Of a stretch of DNA of 64,000 bases, positions 56,300 through 64,000 are shown piece by piece. This stretch comes from Phialocephala subalpina (taxonomy: Eukaryota > Ascomycota > Leotiomycetes > Helotiales > Mollisiaceae), in contig FJOG01000003.1 in assembly GCA_900073065.1 (NCBI GenBank), forward strand, positions 351,790-415,789, written 5' to 3'. Each line of letters starts with the position of its first letter. The first letter of the stretch is position 1. The notes beneath the pieces were generated by a model. The model did no database searches. It was not told where the DNA came from and saw only the letters and a program-made list of their open reading frames with translations. A program made the translations under genes and the position numbers.

Positions 56300-58842
56300 T
56301 TACCTGATAACCTCTCCCTCCTTGTCAATGCCTTCCAACGCCTCGAGAATATCACTGCCACCAAGCAAGCCCTCGCCTCCTGCAGTCTCCTTCTGACTGG
56401 CTGTCCAAACTTCATGAAACTTGACGCTTTCGTCGCTCGAAGCGACCACGATGCATCCCTCCTTGGCCGTACGACTCATGCCTTGCCCGCCTTCTCTGCT
56501 AGTCTGACTCTCGTTTGGTCCACCTGGATATGGGATAGCGTACAAGGCTCGATGCTCTCCCTCCCATGCTATCGCTGCAACTTGTTTGCACTGTGGCCAC
56601 GAGAACACCGCGATCCGGTAAGGGTGCTCTGGTTGTGCGTAGCCAAAGGTTGCACATATCTCCCTTCGGGTCGTGGACCAAATTAACGATGTGACTTGAG
56701 CTGCGACGCTGATTGTGGCCAAACATGTTCCGGATGAAGCGTGAAAGAAGTGTATACATTTGTCGTTGCTCCCTCCTCCCGTAGCAACCAGGCCTTCACG
56801 CCATGGGCAGAAGGCAATCGCCTTAACGGCAGCACCATGAATCCATCGATGTTTCTCCGATCCGGTCGTGACCTGTTTGACTCCGTTTCTGCCGGCAACA
56901 GTATGGACGCGCCGCACCCCATCAGCGCCGATCAATATCTCTTCGGCAGCAAGAGCTTCTTCTCGAGTCCTGTGGAGCACGTCGCTAGTTCTGAATAGAC
57001 AACAAAGATTGTCGTTTCCACCAGTCCCAAACAAAGCGCCGTCGCACGAGAAGGAGAGTCCACAAATCTGTTGGGTATGAACAGAAATCCTTGCCAATAG
57101 CATCATCGATCCAGACCAGCCACTGCGAGTGACCTCCCAGAACTCTGGCCATTCCACAGAATAGTAGTAAACATTGCCGACTTCGTCCCCAACTAGAAGG
57201 TCCTCGGTCTTCACAAGCATGCCAGATGTGAGTGGAGAGCGTGAAGGGCGCAGTGTGACTAAAGGCCTCCAAGTAACGCATGCGACGGGACAAGGTTGCT
57301 GGACTTCGAATCGAGGTAACAAGCTATCGTAAAGTGACATTAAACTGAGAGTACCGTCAGATCTGCCGAAGGCCAGAATGCTCTTGGCGCCTTGAGCAGA
57401 TGAGAATGCAAGAGAGGTAAGCCATGACTGATTTGTAGGTGCTGAATTCAGCAGGTGGACACCTTGCATCTCTGACCATGCGTAAAGAAGAGGTCCAAGA
57501 CCGACGGCGAGAGTGTGGCAGGTGGAAGAGTACGCGAGGACTGAGCAGTAGAAGTCGTCTCGGAGGTGGGGAGCGTCCAGGACTCTGCTACTGGGTCAGC
57601 AAAGGAATTGATTATGAGTGGGAGTGGACTGACTTGAAAGGTGCCGTTGGTAATATTCGCGGTTCTTGAGGCACAGAAGCTTCTGTAACTCGTCAGCAAA
57701 ATCTCCATACGACTTCGACACGAAATCAATTCACTTCTCTCGGGACCTTCGAAAACCCACTCAACCCCATCCCACACTGCTTTGGAAGTTTGGTCTTTGG
57801 AGAACGAATTCCCATCAACAGACTTTGTAGGAGACGCAGCGTGCTCGCGGAAATCAAGAACTCGCCCCACACGATCGAGCTCGAGTGCTTCTGCTAGACG
57901 GCTATCGTGCCTATCTTTCTCTTCTTCTTGCGTCTTTGGACGGGTTGAGAATGATGTCGTGTACAATGGAGCGTTCGTCCCACTTGCAAGCATTCGACCC
58001 TGGCCATCCTCAACTCCATTGACAGGAGCTAGACCGCCTACTCTCCATACGGTACCGATACTCACCTTAGTGAATTAGTCAGGTGAAGACCATCATTTGG
58101 AATAATGATCTTACCTGACGTTCTCCATTCGGTGCGGCAGGATCTCTCTGAAAAGTAAGGACACTGCCGCCTAGGTGTTATTAGCAACGAATACAAGCCT
58201 CACTCGTGTTAGACCTTACCTCCACTCCCGCTACGACGCCCAGAGACATTTCGTCGATCAATGATCGGTCGATTAGCTTTTGGTATTGGGGAAGAGACAC
58301 GTCTGCGAGGATAAAATGCGTCAGGACTAGCATCCTCGTGGCGGAGGAGTCGTTCGTCAGAGGATAGAGAGTGCGGGTCTTTATTAGCTCGGAAGCTCTC
58401 AATCGCTGAGTCGAGAGAGGGCCTGCTTGGGAGGAATCGGTCTGGAGACCTGACTGATCCAGTAGACTTCGTACTTAGGTTGCTTCGAGTGGTTCTCAGT
58501 GATGGACGCCGGAAAGTATTCGCACGAGGTCTGAGTCGTGGAAGGGTAGCTGCTGCGGTATGTTTGATTCGACCATCATCCGCCCCATCGTAGAGTGTCG
58601 AGACAGAAGATGGTTGCTGAATAGAAGATGGCTGCCGAAAGGTGCATTGGAAGTAAGATCGCACTAGGATGTGTCAGACCGGCAGGAAAGGAATAGAGTC
58701 GCCACTTACCGGCATCATGGAAGGGCCTTTCGGATTTTGATTGCTCACTCGCTGCTCTCAAGACGTCGATCACGGCACTCACACGGTTAGCAGTCCTCGA
58801 GGTGTTCTTGGAACATTGTAAGCTGTCTCGGCTGAAGTCCAT
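56300..58842 (-). CDS. AMA1: Meiosis-type APC/C activator, Cdc20/Cdh1 family (Ama1-like)
   Basis: Join of 58842-58710, 58663-58220, 58170-58115, 58065-57735, 57682-57634 and 57584-56300, 765 residues. Five introns of 46-52 nt; each has GT-AG borders and consistent phase. The fourth and fifth flank a 49-base exon that restores ILPTAPF|KVLDAPHLRDDFY, the conserved entry to the WD40 propeller. C-box DRFLPSR at ~119-125; NGERQVSIGTVWRVGGLAPVN and GSGTNAPLYTTSF are typical of Ama1/Mfr1. WD40 repeats fill ~330-745 (WLTSLAFSSAQGAKSILAFG; ICGLSFSCDGALFGTGGND; VKAIAFCPWREGLVATGGG). The protein ends in Ile-Arg (GEVIR), the IR tail that docks on APC/C. Known role: substrate recruitment to the anaphase-promoting complex in meiosis. 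Separate from the general Cdc20 and Cdh1 by its divergent start and long N-terminus. Confidence 0.88.
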
Positions 58843-59169
58843 GCTGATATAAAGAACGAATGAGTCGAGGAGGCTGAAGATAGTCCACGAAAGAGCTGCA
58901 GACTACCCTCTCTTCTCTCTCGTAAAGAAATGAACGGCAACCCGAGAATATACCAACGATGAGGATAATTCAGGAAGAGTCTGTGAATCCAGTCTGGCAG
59001 GCGGTGCAATGAATGTGTCCAATTGTTCCGCCAGCAGGATCGAAAGGGTCCGTGAGATACCAGGAAGCAACACTCGAAGTCCCTGTTGTCTGCTGTTAGT
59101 AATGCTGAAGATGGTGAAGATGTTGATCCCTTCTCGTCCCATGTGGGGGGCAATTGAAGGAGAGGAAGA

Positions 59170-59206
<37 letters not shown>

Positions 59207-59349
59207 TTGAAAGAAGAGAAGGCGCGTTCCTGACTAAGTGAGGTCCCGCGCTAGTGAGATTGCTGACTCGTGATTTCCCGAACCTCGAAACAGGCATCAT
59301 CCGATCAATAAACAGCTTCACCTTCAGCAAGACACTCGCCGTTCTGAAC
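58843..59349. other. Divergent promoter AMA1/BET4 with (GA)n tract
   Basis: About 500 bases between divergent ATGs. A (GA)16 dinucleotide tract at about 59172-59203 is the only marked element; GA tracts are common in fungal promoters. Confidence 0.6.
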
Positions 59350-60712
59350 ATGGCCAGCGTATGATACTCAAGCCTTTGTTCGTGAAGCTGGACTGATCAT
59401 TGAGACAGCATAATGTCGCACGACCTGCAACAATTGTGCCGCGAACAGAGCAGGAGCGGATTGAGGAAGAACGCGAAATCAGACAATACCGGGAACTGGA
59501 GGATCTGATCAAAGCGAAGGTGCGCTCGCAGGTCTTCGTAGAGGCGTATTCTAACAGAGAAGCAGATTGCGGAGCGCCAGTACACCGTCGAAGTCCTCGA
59601 ACTCACATCGAAGCTCCTCAAGAAGAACCCCGAATGCTACACAATATGGAACGTCCGCAGACGTTTGCTAATCTATGGCTTATTCTCCAAACCTTCGGAT
59701 TCATCCTTGCTGTCGACGGAGTCGCAGAATACTTCTCTGACCGGCATACCTACAACATCTTCCGAAAAGTTATCCTCCTCTTCTTCTATTTCGTCCGAGG
59801 TCTCGAGGACGACCCCGCAGAACCCCGCCCCCCAGAGTCATGGGAAGAATGGTACAACTCTTGACATAATCAAGGCGGATTTGGATTTCCTCTTTCCGTT
59901 GATGTTGAAATATCCCAAATGCTATTGGCTCTGGAATTACCGTGTGTGGCTGCTGCAGGAGGGGAACAAGCGTTTGGAGGCTGATGTTGCGAGGGAGTTA
60001 TGGATGCGGGAGCTGGGCCTGGTGGGCAAAATGCTTGTGAAGGATAGCCGAAACTTCCATGGTTGGGGATATCGTAGAACAGTGGTGTCTGAACTAGAGA
60101 GTTCCAAGCTGAACGGCAGGAGCATGGTGGAGTCCGAGTTCGAGTACACAACGAAGATGATACACGGTGACAAGGGATTGTCAAATTTCTCAGCATGGCA
60201 CAGGCGAAGCAAGCTGATACCACGGCTCTTGGATGAGCGGAATGCGGATGCAGCTACAAGGCGAAAATTCTTGGACGATGGTAATGCTCCTCAATCCGTC
60301 TATGTTATTCGTTATGCTGACCCGGCTAGAATTCGACTTGATCATATCCGCAATGTACACCGACTCCTATCCATACGCCCAATCTGCCTGGTTCTACTAC
60401 CAATTCTTGATGACGACCTTGACAGACTATGTTGGTCATGCAACCATCACTCCGAACTTCAAACCCGTCGATCGCAGCGAATACGTTATACGCCAACTCG
60501 CGATTCTCAAAGACATGTTGGACGGCGCAGAAGACTGCAAGTGGATATATAATGCTCTGATTGAGTACACAATGGCCTTGTGCCAGATAGAGGGCCGAGG
60601 TCCTGATAGCGATGAGAAACAAGACTGCGAAGCATGGCTGGCAGAATTAAGGAAGCTGGATCCACTGAGAAGTGGTAGATGGGATGATCTCGAAGAATCG
60701 TTACGAAAATAA
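59350..60712 (+). CDS. BET4: Rab geranylgeranyltransferase alpha subunit
   Basis: Join of 59350-59358, 59409-59519, 59560-60280 and 60330-60712, 407 residues. Exon 1 codes only for Met-Ala-Ser; the 50-nt intron (GTATGA...CTGATCATTGAGACAG) joins it to HNVARP, as in other fungal Bet4 proteins. Intron 2 is only 40 nt and its CTAAC branch lies very near AACAGAG, so that junction is the least sure. Intron 3 (49 nt) joins KFLDD to EFDLIISAMYTD. PFTA repeats: YTIWNVRRRLL, YWLWNYRVWLLQ, FHGWGYRRTVV, FSAWHRRSKLIP and QSAWFYYQFL. A Ser/Thr-rich insert lies after the first repeat. With Bet2 and the escort protein it adds geranylgeranyl groups to Rab/Ypt C-terminal cysteines for membrane traffic. Confidence 0.92.
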
Positions 60713-61515
60713 TGCATCCTATGAACTAAGACCAACTGGCGCTGTACCTTGCGACTTGATTCGACATCTTCTCGAGATGATACTTCTACCTCTTCTCAAC
60801 AGACGCTGAGTTCCTCTTCAGTCTTCACTCACCTTTCGCAAGCAGCAAAACCTTCCAATATCGGACTTCCACTTCCACTGCAAGCAACTCAATATGCATC
60901 GGGTTGGGCGCTCAGCCTCCAGTTGTGGCACAGAATCCTGTATTTCCAGGCGTGGGCGCGTATTTTCACTGCCTCGCTACAATGAACAGGGGAGCATGGC
61001 TAGATTAGTTGGCTCCACCTCGCGTCATATTCCAGTGGTTGCCTGCTGCGATCAAAGTCACGACTCGCTGAAGCGTAATACTTTGGTGTCCAGGGTGTAT
61101 CTTCCAAAAGACAGGGATAGTTTTTGGCAGTGTCGCTATATAAAAACCCCTGGGGCTTGGCGGAAGATACACCCCGGATACGAAGTAACTAAATGTTGGA
61201 GTTTCAAGTCTCGCATGACTCTTCGCTACCCTCAATAAACTTCCATCTCTACTTGTGCGGCTCGAAGGTTCGCCATGATTTGTTGGTGATCAAGGCTTAG
61301 AGTCAAAGTACAGATGTCTAACTGGTTGGTTGCATCCTTTTAGAGTTTCTGCCTGTGTGAATATCAATGTTGGCGCTGAAGGGCGGTTGTGTGGCGCACT
61401 GCGGCCGTGGGCATTATCATTCATGCTCCTTCTGTATCTCTCGCCACATCTAACCACGATGCGCCCTCTCTCTCAATATCCTCTTCTCTAATGCGCGAAA
61501 ACTAGGGATCCGACA
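60713..61515. other. Intergenic with a long imperfect inverted repeat
   Basis: 800 bases between BET4 and the next gene. Contains the 61093-61174 inverted repeat. No supported ORF. Confidence 0.5.
61093..61174. repeat. 13-bp perfect inverted repeat inside a longer imperfect one
   Basis: GGGTGTATCTTCC at 61093-61105 and its exact complement GGAAGATACACCC at 61162-61174, with a 56-base spacer. Outside the arms the match goes on imperfectly (CTTTGGTGTCCA against CTTCGTATCCG read on the other strand). It could be a small MITE-like element or a hairpin in the BET4 3' region. Confidence 0.6.
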
Positions 61516-63590
61516 ATGGGTCAAAGTTCGGACGATCAGAATTCTACCATTTCTTTGCCAACACTCAACGATGGACAACCCACTAGGTCGCTCCAGAGCC
61601 AGAGTCGCGACTCGCAAATCGAATTGCCTATTCTTCGAAAGCCACTACAGCTCAAGTCTCCTGTGGAGAGCTCAATTAATATCGACACTGAGCGAGCCCC
61701 GTTGATCGATAGTGCATCACTTGGAGAAACTCCTCCGCTGCCACCCAAGCAATTCGAACACCCACGCCAGGTGACGATTCCCTTCAGTCACCTCCTAGGC
61801 CGTAAAATCCGCGTACATCCCTATCGAACTCTTCACACGGTTTTGATACTTACGCTTGTCATTCTCCCTGTTGCACTCGTGGGTCATTTGATGTATCCCC
61901 AGATCCAATCGGGTGGAAACCTTCCTTACCATGACTGCACGTAAGCTTTTGTTGCTGTGTGACACTTACTTCATAATTGACATTGAATAGCTATACTGGC
62001 AAAGTCACATTTCAAGGTACGTCTTATGATCGTTCAAAGTGTGAAAGGCACTGACGGCTCGTCATAGGGATTGATCTTCCCTACGGTAAGATGACCTTCG
62101 CCCAAGCCAAGGCAATCGATCTCGCCTGGAATACGCTCGTTGGTCGATCGCTTCAGACAGTGATATCCATTTTCACGTACAAAGTTTTCATGAAAGCCTT
62201 GATGCGAATTGCGGAGCGGAACACACTCACCTATGAGGTCTACGCTGCCCTTGCGGTTTCGACGACAAGACTCAGTGCCATCTGGCCATTGACTAAGGCT
62301 TTGAATTCGAAGCTGAATTGGCAGGCTAGATTCTCGATTACCTGGCTGCTGCTATCGACTGTCTATCTTGCTGCCCTTCCTACACTCATTGATGCTTCGA
62401 GTGGATACCAAGCTGCGCAGCTTACCAATGTACGAACTCATTATTCCTAGTCATACGCGTTGCTCTTCTCACCTGACCATCAGTTGAAGCTTCCAAATGA
62501 CTCGAGGATAGATCTTACTCTCGGCAACTATGTCTCTAGGATAGATCTTACTCCCGGCAACTATGTCTCCGAGACGGGAGTGGGCCACGACTACTGGTTT
62601 TCGGCCTACAAGTTCATTGGGTGGCACAGCCATATCACGGACTCGCTCCCACGGCCCCGACCAAGTCTTACGTCCACAAATAACTTGAGCATGGATTGGG
62701 TAGTACCACTCGCAAATCAGACTTATTTCACAGCTGGTGTCTTGGTGGACTACAACGAATTATACTTTGGAGACCCTATCGTCGCAACTCCATTGTCGAA
62801 TATCAGCTATTTCGCCTATCCTCTCTGTCTCAACACCACTCACTCTCAACTTAGCTACATGGTTGTATACAACGTGACCGACTATTACTCCCAAAATTCC
62901 CAAACAGAGGACTTTTATCCCCAAACATATTCTATTCCTCAAACAGAGCCTCTCTGGAACATCATATACAACGACTCTTCCTGCAAAAACTGGTATCCAA
63001 TGTTCAAACCACAAAATATCACCAACGATACTCTACCATCGCAAATCAACACTCAGTATAATGAGTCATATTTCCTGGACCCGAAAAACTATGAATGTGT
63101 CTCAACAGACATCTACCAGTGGGTACGTCGCATCCTCATTCCCCTCCTTCCCCTCCTTCCCCTCGCTTCCCCATCTCTCACCCCCACCATTCCGCGCCCT
63201 CTAACTTCATCTTCTCAGGGATTCTCCTACGCCTGGCTCCTAATAACCTGCACCATCCACTCGATATGGCTCCTCGGAACTTACATTCTCTCTCTCGACT
63301 CGTCCTACAACAGCGAGATCATCAAGAAAGGCCGGAAATATGGTACCTGGCGTGCGATCCTCGATCTTGCGGAATCGGTCAACAGAGATCTGGGGAGGGA
63401 TACTTGTGCGTATGGCGAGGATGAGATTGTGGAGGAGTTGGGGAAGAGGAGGCCTGTGGGGTATTTTGTTGATGAGCAAGATGGGGGAGGAGGGGTGGCG
63501 CATTTAGCTTTGCGGGGGGAGGCGGATTGTGCGAGGAGAAGGAGGGTGAGGTTGTATTGGGGGCAGTTTTACGGGCGGAAAAACGACTAG
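61516..63590 (+). CDS. Uncharacterised fungal membrane glycoprotein (five exons)
   Basis: Join of 61516-61940, 61991-62016, 62068-62429, 62484-63122 and 63219-63590, 607 residues. Exon 2 is only 26 nt (T-Y-T-G-K-V-T-F-Q-G junction) and all phases agree; the 96-nt last intron is a multiple of three, so its retention would not shift frame. Polar N-terminus of ~115 residues, then a helix (TVLILTLVILPVALVGHLMY), a conserved MTFAQAKAIDLAWNTLVGRS block, a second helix (ITWLLLSTVYLAALPTLIDA), a ~280-residue domain with many N-x-S/T sequons and cysteines (likely extracellular), a third helix (YAWLLITCTIHSIWLLGTY) and a charged tail. This layout is common in Ascomycota; the function is unknown. Confidence 0.82.
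62505..62570 (+). repeat. 33-bp in-frame tandem duplication
   Basis: Two adjacent 33-base units inside the extracellular domain of the 61.5 kb gene, coding RIDLTLGNYVS and RIDLTPGNYVS. They differ at two bases, one silent, so the duplication is recent and left the frame open. Confidence 0.88.
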
Positions 63591-64000
63591 ACATCTTCGT
63601 GAAAGTCCCCGGTGGTCGGACAGAACCCACGACACGAGATTCTCTCACGATACATAGAAGCTGTCGTACAAGATGTCCACAGTCAAGTCGGTATTTAGGG
63701 CGGGCACTCTGAAAGAATGCGTCAGAAGGATCTGGCTGTCGTACAGAGATGCAACGTATCTCAATGCAGGTGAGCATTACTGGTTCCCGATCGAGACTTC
63801 CTTTGGTAAAAGAATCCGAGATGTACTTACTTACATTTCTATAAGTGTTCTCATCACTCGTGATATCGGGATTGGGGAGTTAAGATCTTGCCTGTCCTCC
63901 TGTCACCTCACTTTGGTCGATGGTCAAGTGGCACAGGCGTAACAAATACTTCTTCCATAGTTCACGCAACACAGCTCCAACGTTGCTGTCATACTTGATT
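63591..64000. other. 3' region, no gene assigned
   Basis: An 89-codon plus-strand frame (63673-63942, MSTVKSVFRAGTLKECVRR) has no recognised domain. The window ends here. Confidence 0.4.

Noticed and set aside
63673..63942. 89-codon frame at the right edge
   Set aside because: No domain, no upstream signal, directly after the stop of the membrane gene; could be 3' UTR.

Overview
The window reads as a filamentous ascomycete (Pezizomycotina) chromosome, most like Leotiomycetes/Helotiales. The evidence is short 46-136 nt GT-AG introns with CTGAC/CTAAC branch sites, monocistronic genes on both strands, mitochondrial, APC/C and Rpd3L genes of fungal type, and a large fungal-specific 2EXR family. 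The lineage below Pezizomycotina is inference. No bacterial, viral or transposase gene is seen.

Layout. 0-0.6 kb: SDH assembly factor 4. 1-18.3 kb: a tandem array of 2EXR-domain genes, five apparently intact (6.0, 7.9, 10.7, 13.8, 17.5 kb) among relics (1-4.6, 12.1, 15.3-16.8 kb). 19.5-28.6 kb: conserved genes, namely a polytopic membrane protein carrying one internal stop, a CLN3/BTN1 lysosomal membrane protein, and divergently from it the Rpd3L subunit RXT3. 28.76-29.26 kb: a perfect 250-bp tandem duplication. 30.4-37.1 kb: three more 2EXR genes on the minus strand (one intact with a long proline-rich N-terminus, one decayed sister, one with a single nonsense codon). 37.2-43.4 kb: gene-poor. 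43.4-56 kb: an F-box-like gene and a second local family (motif D-I-L-Y-F) with broken and working copies, interleaved with a SnoaL-like pathogen-related protein and a five-exon MHYT sensor protein. 56.3-63.6 kb: conserved genes again, namely an AMA1-type APC/C activator, BET4 (Rab geranylgeranyltransferase alpha) and a polytopic membrane protein.

Interpretation. Conserved single-copy genes flank and interrupt a birth-and-death region where 2EXR-type genes duplicate, fuse, frameshift and gain stop codons. At least two stops fit C-to-T change at CpA, the context of repeat-induced point mutation. Comparing the copies gives a full-length architecture for the family beyond the 2EXR box: ELR..IW, then ACxESRxEYL, then HPVYKL, then a D-x-D-S-F-W motif, then LETLTIL, then a C-terminal KFRxERQF motif. 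Its biochemical function is not known. All gene models come from reading frames and splice signals by eye; 5' exons of some genes are uncertain.
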